Source of the DNA: Pseudomonas aylmerensis
GTDB taxonomy: Bacteria; Pseudomonadota; Gammaproteobacteria; Pseudomonadales; Pseudomonadaceae
Direction: 5' to 3'
DNA: 64,000 bases
Assembly (NCBI RefSeq): GCF_001702265.1
Contig: NZ_MAUE01000004.1
Span: 1 to 64,000 of the forward strand
This document shows positions 38,093 through 49,329 of this stretch, one piece after another (position 1 is the first letter of the stretch; each line of letters opens with the position of its first letter). The notes under the pieces are model-generated. The model saw nothing but the letters and a program-made list of their open reading frames with translations. It had not been told where the DNA came from and searched no databases. Made by a program: the position numbers and the translations under genes.

Positions 38093-39102
38093 GCGGCCAC
38101 CCCCTCTCCGTCCCCTGTCCCCAGGCTCTTGTAACGCTCGCTGAAGAACTCACGAACGTTGGCGCACTGTGCTTCCGTATCATCCAAACGATTGAAGTGG
38201 GCGCGAAACTCCCTGGCGCCCGGCAAGGTTGCGAGATACCAGCCGACATGCTTGCGAGCAATGCGTACTCCCATCACGTCTCCATAGAAGGCGTGCAGGG
38301 CGGCCAGATGCTCTAGCAGAATACGTTCCACCTCGATCAACTCCGGTGCCGGCAAGACTTCGCCGGTACGCAGAAAATGCTCGATCTCACGAAAAATCCA
38401 CGGCCGCCCCTGGGCGGCCCGGCCAATCAACAGGCCATCGGCACCGGTAGCGTGCAGCACGCGCCGGGCTTTCTCGGCTGAGTCGATATCGCCATTGGCA
38501 AAGACCGGCATCGACACCGCCTGCTTGATCGCGGCAATGGTGTCGTACTCGGCTTCACCGGTGTACAGATCGGCGCGGGTGCGCCCATGCACCGCCAGCG
38601 CTGTAATGCCCGCCTGTTCGGCGATCTTCGCCACCGTCAGGCCATTCTTGTTGTCCCGGTCCCAGCCGGTACGGATCTTCAGGGTGACCGGCACATCCAC
38701 TGCGGCGACAACGGCCTGCAGGATCTCGGCGACCAACTGCTCATCCTTCAACAAGGCGGAACCGGCGGCCTTGTTGCAGACCTTCTTGGCCGGGCAGCCC
38801 ATGTTGATATCAATGATCTGTGCGCCCAACTCCACGTTGGCCCGGGCCGCATCCGCCAGCATCTGCGCATCACCGCCGGCGATCTGTACCGAGCGGGGCT
38901 CGGGATCACCTTCGTGGATCATGCGCATCCGCGATTTGCGGGTGTTCCACAAGCTCATGTCGCTGGTGACCATTTCCGAGACTACTAGACCCGCGCCCAA
39001 ACGCTTGCACAGCTGACGAAAGGGCTGGTCGGTGACGCCCGCCATAGGAGCGAGGATCAAGCCGTTCTGCAATGTGTATGGGCCGATGCGTACCGCCGAC
39101 AT
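38089..39102 (-). CDS. dusB: tRNA-dihydrouridine synthase DusB
   Basis: Flavin-dependent enzyme reducing uridine in the tRNA D-loop, 337 residues. The FMN-binding [13 protein letters not shown] near residue 17 and the catalytic Cys in [13 protein letters not shown] near residue 100 are present, as is [15 protein letters not shown]. It heads the dusB-fis operon; the 185 bp upstream shows no structure I can support. Confidence 0.97.
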   Translation of the reverse strand: MSAVRIGPYTLQNGLILAPMAGVTDQPFRQLCKRLGAGLVVSEMVTSDMSLWNTRKSRMRMIHEGDPEPRSVQIAGGDAQMLADAARANVELGAQIIDINMGCPAKKVCNKAAGSALLKDEQLVAEILQAVVAAVDVPVTLKIRTGWDRDNKNGLTVAKIAEQAGITALAVHGRTRADLYTGEAEYDTIAAIKQAVSMPVFANGDIDSAEKARRVLHATGADGLLIGRAAQGRPWIFREIEHFLRTGEVLPAPELIEVERILLEHLAALHAFYGDVMGVRIARKHVGWYLATLPGAREFRAHFNRLDDTEAQCANVREFFSERYKSLGTGDGEGVAA

Positions 39103-39287
39103 AGGACTTCCCTGTTGTGGGGCCGGATCATTAGAGTTCGAAAAAGGGTTGGCATGATACCCGCTCTCGATGACTGGATAAAGGCTGAATTGGATAAAAT
39201 CTGAACAGCAATTTCTTTATCGCCGCCGGTTTGGTTGACCGGCGCTTAGTCAAGAATCTGCCGTCAAGCCTCGGTGCATGAACCGAT

Positions 39288-40514
39288 TCACTCGGGCGAA
39301 TGAAAGCTCAGGCTGTAATTCACGGCTTTATTGCCCGGATCGAGGATATCCAGGGAGATATGGATCGGCGTCTGTGATGGCATTTCGCTCACGCCGGCCA
39401 ACTCACCGCTGAGGTATTCGGCGGGTTTGAACCGACGACTGGCGATCAGGCTGCCGTTCAAATCGGCAAAACGCAGCTCCAGCAGCGGGAAGGGCTGGGA
39501 GAAGGTCGCGCGGTTATAGATGATTGCATCCACCACCAGCGCCCCGGCGAACTCCGGGTGGCTGCGTACCACCAGGTTGCTGCTCTTGATGTGGGCGATA
39601 TCGACCCGTGACGGCACCGTGCAGCCCAGGGTGGGGCACAGTTGCTGGAACCATGGGCGGTAGGCGTCCTGGCGGGCCAGGTCGTCGAATTGGTAGGCGA
39701 TGTATTGGCCGGCGAGGCCGGCGGCGGCGATCAGCACCAGCAACAGCCAGAGCAGGCGGCGGCCCCAGCCCGACGCACGTTTTTGCGCGTAGAGGTGCAG
39801 TGGGTCGTCTTCGAGGTCCTGCAGGACATCGTCGTGAACGCCGGTGGACGGGCGAGGGCGTTTGCGTCGGGGTTGCGGGCGTTCTTCGGGTTCCGGTTCC
39901 TCGACTGCCTCGATAACGGGCGTGACGGGGGGATCGAGTTCGTCATCCTCGAGTGTCGAGCGCAGCGGCGGTTCGTCGTCGATATCGTCGGTGTGGAACG
40001 ACATCGACGGTTCGGTGCGCTGCCGGGTCGCAGGTGTCTTGGTCGGTTCAGGGGCTTCGACGACCTGGACGCGTTCTTCCGGTGGTTCGCTGAACAGGCT
40101 GGCCGCCCACTTTTCTTCCTCGGCCTTGACCGTATCGCGGCTGGCGCTGAGGGCCTCTTCCTTTTGCCGACGGTCGGAACCGCCCTGGCGACGCTCCGCG
40201 CCCGAGGGCTGCGTGTGCTGAATCTCGCGGCGTTCCAGCTTGGCCAGCTCCACGTCGAGGTCGAGGTTGTCCAGGTCCAGTTCTTCGGCGGTCCACTGTT
40301 TCTGGCTGATCGCCCGCGGGGCCTCGGCGGCTGGCTCGACCGGTTCCGGTGCCGGCGTCTGCTGGGCGCGCTGCTCCAGCAGCTGGCGTGCCGCATTGAA
40401 CACCTGCAGGCACGAGCCGCAGCGCACCACGCCGCGGGCCACGCTCAATTGAGCGTGGTTAACGCGAAAGCGTGCTTGGCAATGCGGGCACTGGGTGACG
40501 AAACTGTCGGTCAT
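39288..40514 (-). CDS. DUF3426 zinc-ribbon membrane protein
   Basis: Protein of 408 residues. An N-terminal MJ0042-type zinc ribbon carries CPHC near residue 8 and CGSC near 32. A long acidic, low-complexity linker (about 55-235) leads to one membrane segment (LLWLLLVLIAAAGLAGQYIAY, about residues 250-270). A DUF3426 domain follows. It corresponds by position to PA4851-like genes between prmA and dusB. Function unknown. The ATG at 40514 fits the ribbon start. Confidence 0.9.
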   Translation of the reverse strand: MTDSFVTQCPHCQARFRVNHAQLSVARGVVRCGSCLQVFNAARQLLEQRAQQTPAPEPVEPAAEAPRAISQKQWTAEELDLDNLDLDVELAKLERREIQHTQPSGAERRQGGSDRRQKEEALSASRDTVKAEEEKWAASLFSEPPEERVQVVEAPEPTKTPATRQRTEPSMSFHTDDIDDEPPLRSTLEDDELDPPVTPVIEAVEEPEPEERPQPRRKRPRPSTGVHDDVLQDLEDDPLHLYAQKRASGWGRRLLWLLLVLIAAAGLAGQYIAYQFDDLARQDAYRPWFQQLCPTLGCTVPSRVDIAHIKSSNLVVRSHPEFAGALVVDAIIYNRATFSQPFPLLELRFADLNGSLIASRRFKPAEYLSGELAGVSEMPSQTPIHISLDILDPGNKAVNYSLSFHSPE

Positions 40515-40544
40515 GCGGCCATCCGATTCAGGCAAGCGCTCATT

Positions 40545-41423
40545 CTAGCGCCGACGACCGCTGATGCGTACCCAGCCATCACGGTTGGCGATCGGATCCA
40601 GCTCGAAATCCTTGGCGTAGGCAGCGGCCACGTCTTCACCCTGCTCGGCAAGGATGCCCGACAGCGCCAGGCGGCCGCCCGGCTTGACCAGGCTCGACAG
40701 CTGCGGCGCCAGGGAAATCAGCGGGCCGGCGAGGATGTTCGCCACCAGCACGTCGGCCTGCACCTGGGGCAATTGCTCGGGCAGATAGAGTGGGAATTTA
40801 TCTTCGGGAATGTGGTTGCGCCCGGCGTTGTCGCGCGAAGCTTCCAGGGCCTGCACGTCGATGTCGGTGCCGACGGCTTCCTTGGCGCCCAGCAGCAGGG
40901 CGGCAATCGCCAGGATCCCCGAGCCGCAGCCGAAGTCCAGCACGTGGCTGTCGGTCAGGTCCTGGCCGTCCAGCCATTCCAGGCACAGCGCGGTGGTGGG
41001 GTGGGTGCCGGTGCCGAAGGCCAGGCCCGGATCAAGCAGCAGGTTGACTGCGTCGGGCTCCGGCGCGGCGTGCCAGCTCGGCACGATCCACAGGCGCTGG
41101 CCGAACCGCATCGGCTGGAAGTTATCCATCCAGCTGCGTTCCCAGTCCTGGTCTTCGATGACTTCACTGTGGTGCTCGGGCAGCGGGCCGCCGGTGAGCA
41201 GTTCCATATGGGCCAGCACGGCGGCGGCATCGGTGCCGTCTTCGAACAGGGCCAGCAGATGGGTGTGGGACCACAGCGGGGTGGTATTGAGTTCGGGTTC
41301 GAAGATCGGCTGGTCTTCGGCGTCCATGAAGGTCACCGAGACAGCGCCCACTTCGAGGAAAGCGTCTTCGTAGGTTTCGGCTTGTTCTGGGCTGATGGCG
41401 AGACGGACTTGCAGCCAAGGCAT
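40545..41423 (-). CDS. prmA: Ribosomal protein L11 methyltransferase
   Basis: SAM-dependent methyltransferase of 292 residues modifying ribosomal protein L11. The N-terminal substrate domain starts [16 protein letters not shown]. The catalytic domain has [18 protein letters not shown] near residue 135 and [15 protein letters not shown] near residue 162. It is followed after 30 bp by the DUF3426 gene and separated from accC by a REP pair and a terminator. Confidence 0.97.
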   Translation of the reverse strand: MPWLQVRLAISPEQAETYEDAFLEVGAVSVTFMDAEDQPIFEPELNTTPLWSHTHLLALFEDGTDAAAVLAHMELLTGGPLPEHHSEVIEDQDWERSWMDNFQPMRFGQRLWIVPSWHAAPEPDAVNLLLDPGLAFGTGTHPTTALCLEWLDGQDLTDSHVLDFGCGSGILAIAALLLGAKEAVGTDIDVQALEASRDNAGRNHIPEDKFPLYLPEQLPQVQADVLVANILAGPLISLAPQLSSLVKPGGRLALSGILAEQGEDVAAAYAKDFELDPIANRDGWVRISGRRR

Positions 41424-41531
41424 GGCGGGCACCTTTGAATAAAATGAATGTGCGACTGCTGGGTCGCGAAAGCGCGCAAGTTTACGCGAGCGGCGTGCAG
41501 AAGACGACACTACTGACTGCACTCGGTCCAA

Positions 41532-41622
41532 ATGTGGGAGCTGGCTTGCCTGCGATAGCGGAGTGTCAGCGGAGTATTACTTGACTGATCCACCGCTATC
41601 GCAGGCAAGCCAGCTCCCACAG
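41532..41622. repeat. REP palindrome pair between accC and prmA
   Basis: ATGTGGGAGCTGGCTTGCCT faces its inverse CAGGCAAGCCAGCTCCCACA across about 45 bases. Confidence 0.8.
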
Positions 41623-41650
41623 GATTTTGTGGGGTTTTCTGTATCTCACA

Positions 41651-41682
41651 AACAACAAAGCCGCCCGAAGGCGGCTTTGTTG
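41651..41682 (-). terminator. Rho-independent terminator of the accBC operon
   Basis: CAACAAAGCCGCC and GGCGGCTTTGTTG form a 13-bp stem around a CGAA-type loop (TTCG on the coding strand), with a T-rich tail. It lies 11 bp after the accC stop. Confidence 0.9.
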
Positions 41683-41692
41683 GGTGGAGCAC

Positions 41693-43054
41693 TTACTGGT
41701 TGGCCAGCTTGTGTTCCAGGTAGTGAATGTTCACACCACCTTCGCAGAAGCCTTCATCACGGACCAGTTCCCGGTGCAGCGGGATGTTGGTCTTGATGCC
41801 GTCGACCACGATTTCGTCCAGGGCGTTACGCATACGGGCCATGGCCTCGTCGCGGGTCGCGCCCCAGGTGATCAGCTTGCCGATCAGCGAGTCGTAGTTG
41901 GACGGAACCTTGTAGCCGCTGTACAGGTGCGAATCCACACGGACGCCGTTGCCGCCGGGCGCGTGGAAATGCTTGACCAGGCCAGGGCTTGGGATAAAGG
42001 TCTTCGGGTCTTCGGCGTTGATGCGGCACTCCAGGGAGTGGCCGTGCATCTTCACGTCGTCCTGGGTAAAGGACAGCGGGTTGCCGGCGGCGATGCTGAG
42101 CATCTCCTTGACGATGTCGATACCGGTGACCATCTCCGAAACCGGGTGCTCTACCTGCACGCGAGTGTTCATCTCGATGAAGTAGAAACGACCGTTCTCG
42201 TAGAGGAACTCGAAGGTACCGGCGCCACGGTAGTTGATGTCGATGCACGCCTTGACGCAGCGAGCCAGTACTTCCTGGCGAGCTTTTTCATCCAGGCCCG
42301 GTGCCGGAGCTTCTTCCAGTACCTTCTGGTGACGGCGCTGCAGCGAGCAATCGCGGTCGCCCAGGTGGATGGCGTGGCCCTGGCCGTCGGACAATACCTG
42401 CACTTCCACGTGACGTGGGTTGGTCAGGTACTTCTCCAGGTAGACCATCGGGTTGCCGAACCAGGCGCCCGCTTCGGAGCGGGTCTGCTTGGCGGCTTCG
42501 ATCAGGTCTTCTTCCTTGTGCACCACGCGCATGCCGCGACCACCACCGCCACCGGCGGCCTTGATGATCACCGGGTAACCGACTTCGCGACCAATGCGCA
42601 GGGCGGTGGCCTCGTCTTCAGGCAGTGGGCCGTCGGAACCTGGAACGGTTGGCACGCCAGCAGCGATCATCGCGTCCTTGGCCGAGACCTTGTCGCCCAT
42701 CAGGCGAATGGTTTCGGCTTTCGGGCCGATGAAGGCAAACCCGGATTTTTCCACCTGTTCGGCGAAATCGGCGTTTTCCGCGAGGAAGCCGTAGCCCGGG
42801 TGGATGCCATCGGCGCCGGTCACTTCTGCCGCGGCGATGATGTTCGAGACTTTCAGGTACGAGTTCGTGGCCAGTGGCGGGCCGATGCAGATGCTTTCGT
42901 CCGCCAGTTTCACGTGCATCAATTCGGTATCGGCCGTCGAGTAAACAGCGACGGTCTTGATGCCCTCTTCCTTACAGGCGCGCAGGATACGCAGCGCGAT
43001 CTCGCCGCGGTTGGCGATCAGGACTTTTTGCAGTTTCTTCGCAGGTTTCAACAT
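41693..43054 (-). CDS. accC: Acetyl-CoA carboxylase, biotin carboxylase subunit
   Basis: Carboxylates the biotin on AccB, first step of fatty-acid synthesis; 453 residues. The biotin carboxylase N-terminal motif [14 protein letters not shown], the ATP-grasp Gly-rich loop [13 protein letters not shown] near residue 170 and the catalytic [14 protein letters not shown] near residue 292 are intact. It follows accB by 17 bp. Confidence 0.98.
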   Translation of the reverse strand: MLKPAKKLQKVLIANRGEIALRILRACKEEGIKTVAVYSTADTELMHVKLADESICIGPPLATNSYLKVSNIIAAAEVTGADGIHPGYGFLAENADFAEQVEKSGFAFIGPKAETIRLMGDKVSAKDAMIAAGVPTVPGSDGPLPEDEATALRIGREVGYPVIIKAAGGGGGRGMRVVHKEEDLIEAAKQTRSEAGAWFGNPMVYLEKYLTNPRHVEVQVLSDGQGHAIHLGDRDCSLQRRHQKVLEEAPAPGLDEKARQEVLARCVKACIDINYRGAGTFEFLYENGRFYFIEMNTRVQVEHPVSEMVTGIDIVKEMLSIAAGNPLSFTQDDVKMHGHSLECRINAEDPKTFIPSPGLVKHFHAPGGNGVRVDSHLYSGYKVPSNYDSLIGKLITWGATRDEAMARMRNALDEIVVDGIKTNIPLHRELVRDEGFCEGGVNIHYLEHKLANQ

Positions 43055-43071
43055 CGAAGGCGCTCCGCGGT

Positions 43072-43536
43072 TCAAACGATGGTGAACAGCGGCTGGTCGT
43101 ACTCAACCGGCTGACCGTTTTCTACCAGGATGGATTCGATGACGCCGGCTTTTTCAGCGGTGATGTGGTTCATCATTTTCATCGCTTCGACGATGCAGAT
43201 GGTGTCGCCCACTTTCACGGTTGCGCCGACTTCAACGAAGGCTGGCGAGGTCGGTGCCGGGGTGCGGTAGAAGGTACCGACCATTGGCGACTTGACCACG
43301 AAGCCGTTCAGCACTGGCGCAGCAGGTGCTGCTGGCGCAGCGGCGGCGGCAGGTGCGGCGGCCGGAGCAGCAGCGGCCGGAGCCGGCGCTTGCATTTGTG
43401 GCGCGTAGAACTGCTGGGCCGGGGTCTTGCTGTGACGGCTGATCCGTACGGACTCTTCGCCTTCCTTGATTTCCAGCTCGTCGATACCGGATTCTTCCAG
43501 CAGTTCGATCAGTTTCTTAACTTTACGGATATCCAT
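43072..43536 (-). CDS. accB: Biotin carboxyl carrier protein of acetyl-CoA carboxylase
   Basis: Biotinylated carrier subunit of 154 residues. The N-terminal helix region ([20 protein letters not shown]) is followed by an Ala/Pro-rich flexible linker (about 48-76) and the biotinyl domain. The biotin-accepting Lys in VEAMKMMN is residue 120. It is co-transcribed with accC and starts 24 bp after aroQ. Confidence 0.98.
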   Translation of the reverse strand: MDIRKVKKLIELLEESGIDELEIKEGEESVRISRHSKTPAQQFYAPQMQAPAPAAAAPAAAPAAAAAPAAPAAPVLNGFVVKSPMVGTFYRTPAPTSPAFVEVGATVKVGDTICIVEAMKMMNHITAEKAGVIESILVENGQPVEYDQPLFTIV

Positions 43537-43560
43537 GAATCATCAACTCCCAAGGGTCGG

Positions 43561-44016
43561 TCAGGGGCGCTTGGCCGGTTGTTCAAGCTGTTCCAGGGCG
43601 GCCTCCAGGGCCAGTCGGTAACCGCTGGCGCCAAGGCCGCAGATCACTCCTACCGCTACGTCGGAGAAGTAGGAGTGATGGCGGAAAGGTTCGCGTTTGT
43701 GCACGTTCGACAAGTGCACTTCGATGAATGGGATGCTCACCGCCAGCAGCGCGTCACGTAATGCAACGCTTGTATGCGTAAAAGCGGCGGGATTGATCAG
43801 AATAAAGTCCACGCCTTCGCCGCGGGCGGCATGGATACGATCAATCAGTTCGTACTCGGCATTGCTTTGCAGGTAGAGCAAATGGTGGCCGGCTTCACGC
43901 GCCCGTCGTTCCAGGTCGAGGTTGATCTGGTCCAGGGTGACTGCCCCGTAGACGCCCGGTTCGCGGGTGCCGAGCAGGTTCAGGTTGGGTCCGTGAAGAA
44001 CCAGTAAGGTCGCCAT
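43561..44016 (-). CDS. aroQ: Type II 3-dehydroquinate dehydratase
   Basis: Shikimate-pathway dehydratase, dodecameric type II, 151 residues. Signatures are [14 protein letters not shown] at the start, the catalytic region [17 protein letters not shown] near residue 75 and [13 protein letters not shown] near 96. The aroQ-accB-accC order is widespread in gammaproteobacteria. In P. aeruginosa I recall dipZ upstream; here a REP pair and a chemoreceptor gene lie there instead. Confidence 0.97.
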   Translation of the reverse strand: MATLLVLHGPNLNLLGTREPGVYGAVTLDQINLDLERRAREAGHHLLYLQSNAEYELIDRIHAARGEGVDFILINPAAFTHTSVALRDALLAVSIPFIEVHLSNVHKREPFRHHSYFSDVAVGVICGLGASGYRLALEAALEQLEQPAKRP

Positions 44017-44161
44017 CGGCTGTTCCTTGTTATTGATGTGGGTACGGCAGAACCCGGCGACTATGCCGCAAAGCCTTTGTGACTGTCCAGTTCTATGCAG
44101 TAGCCAGCACGATTACCGAGGATAGCGCGAAATTTGTGACTGTGAGGGCGAGTTCGGTCAG

Positions 44162-44252
44162 TGTGGGAGCTGGCTTGCCTGCAATAGCGGTGTGTCAGCA
44201 CAGGGAGATGTCGCCTGGTTCACCGCCATCGCAGGCAAGCCAACTGCCACAT
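44162..44252. repeat. REP palindrome pair between aroQ and the chemoreceptor
   Basis: TGTGGGAGCTGGCTTGCCTG faces CGCAGGCAAGCCAACTGCCA, with two mismatches in the right arm. Confidence 0.75.
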
Positions 44253-44278
44253 TGGGTCGCAACCCACGTTGAGTCCGG

Positions 44279-46252
44279 TCAGACGCGAAACGCCTGGACC
44301 GCCGTGTTGAGCTGCCCGCCCAGCACCAGCAGGTGTTCGCCCTGGCTGCGGCCCTGGCCGATGCGCAGCAGATTGTCCTCGCCCAACTGGTGGATCCGCT
44401 CGCTGTTGTCGCGAATCTCACTGACGGCGCCACTCTGCTGCGCGGTCACATCGGCGATGCGCACGGCGGTGTCGGCAATGGTCTGGATCGCGCCGACGAT
44501 TTCATCCAGCGCACCATCTGCCGCCTGGGCCTGCTGGGCGGTGGCTTCGGCGTGTTCGACCTGGGCGCGCATGCCTTGCACCGATTGGTGGGCGGCGCTT
44601 TGCAGGCCGGCGATCAGGCCCTGGATTTCAGCGGTGGCGCCGGCGGTGCGCTGGGCCAGGGAGCGCACTTCGTCGGCGACCACCGCAAACCCGCGCCCGG
44701 CTTCACCGGCACGGGCGGCCTCGATGGCGGCGTTGAGCGCCAGCAGGTTGGTCTGGTCGGCAATCGAGCGGATCACCGTGAGTACGCCGCCGATGGTGGC
44801 GGATTCTTCGGCGAGTTTTTCGATCATCTGCGCGTTCTGCTGCACTTCACCCACCAGCGCGTGCAGCCCGGTCAGGCTCAGGCCGATCACGCGCTGGCCT
44901 TGCTCCACCGCCTGGCCAGCACTCCGGCTGGCCCCGGCCGCCTGGCTGGCATCCCCGGCGACTTGCTGGATGGTTGCCTCCAGCTCGCCGAGCGAATCGC
45001 GGATCTGCGCGGTGTCCCCGGCCTGGCGTTCAGCGCCGTCGTGCAGGCCGCTGCTCAACTCGGCGAGGGCCCGGCTGCTGCCGGCGACCTCTTCGGCATT
45101 CCCGCGAATGGTGCCCACCAGGTCGACCAGATAGGCGCGCAAGCGGTTGAGGGAGGCTTCGATATCGTGCAACTCGCGGTTGGTCTTGCCCAAGGCAATC
45201 GGCTGGCTGAAGTCACCTTCGGCCCAGGTCGACAGGGCCGGCGCCAGGTTGGTCAGCACCCGTGCCAGGCGCCGTTGCAGGGTATCGATCAGCAGGGCAA
45301 TCAGCAGGATCAGGCCGATCATCACGCCTTGCATCAGGCGCACTTCGCCCTGGATCTGGGCATGTTGCGCGCGCACCACCGGCTCCAGGCTGGCAATGGC
45401 CTGCTGTACGGCGGCGATTTTCAGGTGGGTGCTTGCGGCCAGGTCGGTGCGTTGCTGGATCTGTTCGCGGGTGCGCTTGAGTTCGCCGGGGTAGCGGGTG
45501 AGCAGGCTGTTGAGTTCGCGCTTGAGGTCGACGCCGGTGTCCTGGGTCTCGGTCTTCTCGGTGTTTTCCAGGCCCATCAAGGCAGAAAAGTCGTCGGCGC
45601 TGGAGTCGGCGCTGGCCTTGACGCCGAGCAATGGCAACGGCTCCAGCAGGTCGGCCTGGCTGCGGATATTGCCGACTTCACGCTCCACATCATCGGCCAG
45701 TTCCGCGCGCCCGCTGCTCACCAGCTTGTCGCGGGCCAGGGACAGTTTGCCCAAGTGCTGGGACGCGGCCAGCAACGGCGGCAGGTAACGCGCGGCTTGC
45801 GGCGAATTGACGCTCAGGGCGTATTGACCCAGTTGCTCCAGGTTCGCGCCCAGTTCGCGTTCGGCTTGCAGTAAAAGCGCTTGCGGGTCGCCGGCCAGCT
45901 TGCCGGCAGCCAGCAGGTCAGTCTTGCTGAAGGTATCCAGGTCCACCAGGCTGGGGCGCAGGTTCTGCGCGAGGTCGGCGGGCAGTTCATCCAGGTGCTG
46001 CAGCAGGTTTTCCAGGCTCTGGCTGGCGCTGCTCAGGCGCAGGGCATCGCCGCTGGCCAGGTAGTCGTCGATATTGCGCGCGGCCTGATTCTGAAAGGTC
46101 TGCGACAGGCCCAGGTAGCGTTCCATCAATAGATAGGGACGCTCCAGCGCGCGTTGCGACCACCAGAGCGTGGCCCCGAGGGCCAGGCACACAGCCACCA
46201 AGAGGAGGGTATTGAGATTGGTCAGCAGCTTCAGGCGCATGCGGGGTTTCAA
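44279..46252 (-). CDS. ctpL: Methyl-accepting chemotaxis protein, CtpL-like
   Basis: Chemoreceptor of 657 residues. The first membrane segment is residues 14-31. A long all-helical periplasmic domain (about 32-310) follows, then a second membrane segment near 312-328, a HAMP domain and the signalling hairpin. The hairpin tip [20 protein letters not shown] is perfectly conserved. Position between aroQ and gcbA matches CtpL (PA4844), linked to phosphate and chloroaromatic taxis. The ligand of this protein cannot be read from sequence, and the symbol rests on synteny. Confidence 0.88.
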   Translation of the reverse strand: MKPRMRLKLLTNLNTLLLVAVCLALGATLWWSQRALERPYLLMERYLGLSQTFQNQAARNIDDYLASGDALRLSSASQSLENLLQHLDELPADLAQNLRPSLVDLDTFSKTDLLAAGKLAGDPQALLLQAERELGANLEQLGQYALSVNSPQAARYLPPLLAASQHLGKLSLARDKLVSSGRAELADDVEREVGNIRSQADLLEPLPLLGVKASADSSADDFSALMGLENTEKTETQDTGVDLKRELNSLLTRYPGELKRTREQIQQRTDLAASTHLKIAAVQQAIASLEPVVRAQHAQIQGEVRLMQGVMIGLILLIALLIDTLQRRLARVLTNLAPALSTWAEGDFSQPIALGKTNRELHDIEASLNRLRAYLVDLVGTIRGNAEEVAGSSRALAELSSGLHDGAERQAGDTAQIRDSLGELEATIQQVAGDASQAAGASRSAGQAVEQGQRVIGLSLTGLHALVGEVQQNAQMIEKLAEESATIGGVLTVIRSIADQTNLLALNAAIEAARAGEAGRGFAVVADEVRSLAQRTAGATAEIQGLIAGLQSAAHQSVQGMRAQVEHAEATAQQAQAADGALDEIVGAIQTIADTAVRIADVTAQQSGAVSEIRDNSERIHQLGEDNLLRIGQGRSQGEHLLVLGGQLNTAVQAFRV

Positions 46253-46293
46253 CCGACAGCAAAAGGTAAGTGCCTGAAGTTATTGCGTTTGCG

Positions 46294-47964
46294 TTACAGA
46301 GTAATGACGGAATCAGTCGATTCCGGTGAAAAGATGGCACTTTGCTTTGACGTGCGCGCCGCTTGTACGCGGTTGCGCCCGGCGTCCTTGGCGCGGTACA
46401 GCGCCTCGTCGGCCTGTGCGGCCATCATCAGGCTGTCGGAACCGTCGCACAGCTCCACCAGCCCGGCGCTGAAGGTGCACCACAAATCCTGCGGCTGGGC
46501 CGGGTAGTGGATTTCGGCAAAGCGCCCGCGAATTTCATCCAGCACCCTGCAGGCCGACTCCAGGTCGGTGTCGGGCATTACGATGGCGAACTCTTCACCG
46601 CCATAGCGCCCGATATAGTCGGTCTTGCGCAGGCGCTGCTTGAGAAACAGCGCCAGGCTCTTGATCACGCGGTCGCCCATGGGATGCCCGTGGCTGTCAT
46701 TGACCCGCTTGAAATGGTCGATGTCGAGCATGGCAAAGCTCAGCGGCTTGTTCTCGCGGCGCGCACGGAAGCTGCAGTCTTCGAGCAATTGCAGGATGTG
46801 AGTGTGGTTGTACAGGCCGGTCAGGCTGTCGCGCACCATCCGCGCCTTGAGGTTGCGCGCACGGGCGGCGCGGTTGCGCACGGTGGTGATCAGGTGGCGC
46901 GGCTTGATCGGCTTGGTGAGGAAGTCGTCGCCGCCTTCGCTCATGGCGTCCAGTTGCTTGTCGAGATCGTCTTCGGCTGACAGGTAGATGATCGGCACGC
47001 TGACGTAGCGGTCGTTGTGGCGAATCACCTTAGCCAGTTCGGTACCGGTGCAGGCGGGCATGTACATGTCGAGGATGATCAGGTCGGGCTGGAAGTCCGC
47101 CAGCTCGGCCATGGCCTGGATCGGCTCGATCAGGGTGCGCGTGACGATGCCGGCACTGTTGAGCAGCCGCTCGGTGTGCAGTGCCTGGGCCCGCGAGTCA
47201 TCGATGATCAGCACTTTATAGGGTTCGTACTGGGCGACGCAGGTGAGCACTTCGATTTTTTCCAGCAGGCTGGAAGCCTCCAGTGTTCCAGTGAGGAACT
47301 CCTGGCCCCCGGCGCGCACGGCGGCCAGGCGGGTCGGGGTGTCGGTTTCATGCAGGCTGAAAAACAGCAGCGGCAGCTTTTGCTCCAAGCCTTCCTGGGC
47401 TTCGGCGGCGAGCTTGAGGCCCAGGCCGGCGCCGCAGAAGTCCACGTCCATCACGATCGCCGAGGGCAGGCGCTCGGCCATGGCGGCGCGAAAGGCTGCC
47501 ACGCTGTCCAGCGACTGCGCGCTCATGCCGAAGAATTCCAGCTGCTTGGCCAGGCGTTCGGCGCGGTCGTGATCGGCGAGCATCACGTAGATCGGCTTGC
47601 GCATCGGCGGCAGGAACGTTTGCTCGAGCTGGTCGCCCTGGCGCAGTCCGGTGCGGGACAGGCGCTGCATCAGGCGGTTGAGTTCAGTGATCAGGTGGCT
47701 GCTCAGGCGGCCACGGTTTTCGTCCACTGCCTTGAGGGATTCGCCGATGTGCACGGCGAGCTGGCTGTGTTCCGGCTGTTCGAAACGCTCGGCAAAGCGC
47801 AGCAGGCGCAGGTTGGCTTCGCTGAGTTCGGACAGGTCGGCGCCCGACCATTCGCTGCGTTGCAGGCGCTGCCAGATCTCAAGAATTTGACGTGCCTGAT
47901 GAATTACCCGCTGGGCAAAATGCTGCTTGAGACGCTCACGGCTGGGGTCTTCTGGCTCGGTCAT
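46294..47964 (-). CDS. gcbA: Diguanylate cyclase GcbA, response-regulator type
   Basis: Makes cyclic di-GMP to promote surface attachment in P. fluorescens; 556 residues. An N-terminal helical, Hpt-like region (about 1-120) is followed by a first receiver-like domain (about 125-240), a canonical receiver (VLIIDDSRAQ, LIILDMYMP) and a GGDEF domain. The active site is GGEEF at 455-459. RKTD nine residues before it is the inhibitory RxxD site, so product inhibition is expected. The match to GcbA (PA4843) is by domain order and neighbours. Confidence 0.92.
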   Translation of the reverse strand: MTEPEDPSRERLKQHFAQRVIHQARQILEIWQRLQRSEWSGADLSELSEANLRLLRFAERFEQPEHSQLAVHIGESLKAVDENRGRLSSHLITELNRLMQRLSRTGLRQGDQLEQTFLPPMRKPIYVMLADHDRAERLAKQLEFFGMSAQSLDSVAAFRAAMAERLPSAIVMDVDFCGAGLGLKLAAEAQEGLEQKLPLLFFSLHETDTPTRLAAVRAGGQEFLTGTLEASSLLEKIEVLTCVAQYEPYKVLIIDDSRAQALHTERLLNSAGIVTRTLIEPIQAMAELADFQPDLIILDMYMPACTGTELAKVIRHNDRYVSVPIIYLSAEDDLDKQLDAMSEGGDDFLTKPIKPRHLITTVRNRAARARNLKARMVRDSLTGLYNHTHILQLLEDCSFRARRENKPLSFAMLDIDHFKRVNDSHGHPMGDRVIKSLALFLKQRLRKTDYIGRYGGEEFAIVMPDTDLESACRVLDEIRGRFAEIHYPAQPQDLWCTFSAGLVELCDGSDSLMMAAQADEALYRAKDAGRNRVQAARTSKQSAIFSPESTDSVITL

Positions 47965-48261
47965 ATCCTGACTACTAGTTAGGGTGCATGCTGAGGTCGA
48001 CTGATGGCTCTATGCTAGCACCTCTTTTCCATGGGATGAGTGTCATATGTCAATTAACTGCGTGTCCCGGGTATTCAGTTATTGACCCGATGGTCGCGCA
48101 GCGTAAAAAACCTGCATCCTTTATAGTCGAACCTTCCTCGTCCCCCGTTTGATTAAAAGCACCGCACCGGCGGGCACGATGGGGTAGGGTTGTGGTCGGA
48201 GTGTTTGAACGCACCCGGACCATTGAAGTGCATGAACTCAAGTGATTGAAAGGATATCGCC

Positions 48262-49329
48262 ATGCTGGACTGGAAAAACCGTGCAGGCAGTGCCAAAGGC
48301 CCCGCCCCTGAGCCCAAGTCGGCCAACCGCAGCTATTTTCGCACGGTGCTGATGAGCCGCGCCGTGCTGAGCGTGCTCGGCCTGTACCTGTTGGTCACCG
48401 GTGCCCTGGGTTGTTACTGGAGCGAAGAGCCGGCGCTGTTTCCGGTCCAGCAAAATGCGCAGATTGCCGCTGAAAAAGACGGCAAGCAGATGGTGGTGGG
48501 CTTCACCACCGTCGAAACCCTCAAGACCGTGGTCGGCACCCTGCTGAACAAGCCGGGTGGCTACATTTCCAACGACCGCTTCCCGCCGGGCCTGTGGATG
48601 GACAACATGCCCAGCTGGGAATACGGCGTGCTGGTGCAGGTACGCGACCTGACCCGAGCCCTGCGTAAAGACTTCGCCCGTTCCCAGTCGCAATCGGCGG
48701 AAGACGCTGACTTGGCCAAGGCCGAGCCGCGTTTCAACTTCGACAACAAGAGCTGGGTGCTGCCATCCAGTGAGTCGGAATACCAGGAAGGCATCAATTC
48801 CCTGAGCCGCTACGAGGCGCGCCTGTCGGACCCTAACCAGAAAGGCGCGCTGTTCTATGCGCGAGCCGACAACCTGAACAACTGGCTGGGCGATGTCGCT
48901 ACCCGCCTGGGCTCGCTGTCGCAACGCCTGTCGGCCAGCGTCGGCCGGGTCAAGTTGAACACTGCACTGAAAACCGAAGCGCTGGCGCCGGGTGAAGTGC
49001 CACAGGTCGACGAAGAAGTGGTCGAAACCCCGTGGATGCAGATCGACAACGTGTTCTACGAGGCGCGTGGCCAGGCGTGGGCCCTGTCCCACCTGCTGCG
49101 TGCTATCGAAGTCGATTTCGCCGACGTCCTGGCCAAGAAAAACGCCACCGTCAGCGTGCGCCAGATCATTCGTGAACTGGAGGCCTCGCAAGAGCCTGTC
49201 TGGAGCCCGATGATCCTCAACGGCAGCGGCTTCGGCGTGCTGGCCAACCACTCGCTGGTCATGGCCAACTACATTTCCCGGGCCAACGCGGCGGTGATCG
49301 ACTTGCGTCAACTGCTCAACCAGGGTTGA
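48262..49329 (+). CDS. DUF2333 family protein
   Basis: Membrane-anchored protein of 355 residues with one hydrophobic segment near residues 36-53; the rest should be periplasmic. It contains KPGGYISNDRFPPGLWMDNM near residue 98, a family hallmark. Function unknown. AAAGGA precedes the ATG. It is divergent from gcbA across 297 bp in which I see no structure or clear promoter. Its stop overlaps the NUDIX start. Confidence 0.9.
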   Translation: MLDWKNRAGSAKGPAPEPKSANRSYFRTVLMSRAVLSVLGLYLLVTGALGCYWSEEPALFPVQQNAQIAAEKDGKQMVVGFTTVETLKTVVGTLLNKPGGYISNDRFPPGLWMDNMPSWEYGVLVQVRDLTRALRKDFARSQSQSAEDADLAKAEPRFNFDNKSWVLPSSESEYQEGINSLSRYEARLSDPNQKGALFYARADNLNNWLGDVATRLGSLSQRLSASVGRVKLNTALKTEALAPGEVPQVDEEVVETPWMQIDNVFYEARGQAWALSHLLRAIEVDFADVLAKKNATVSVRQIIRELEASQEPVWSPMILNGSGFGVLANHSLVMANYISRANAAVIDLRQLLNQG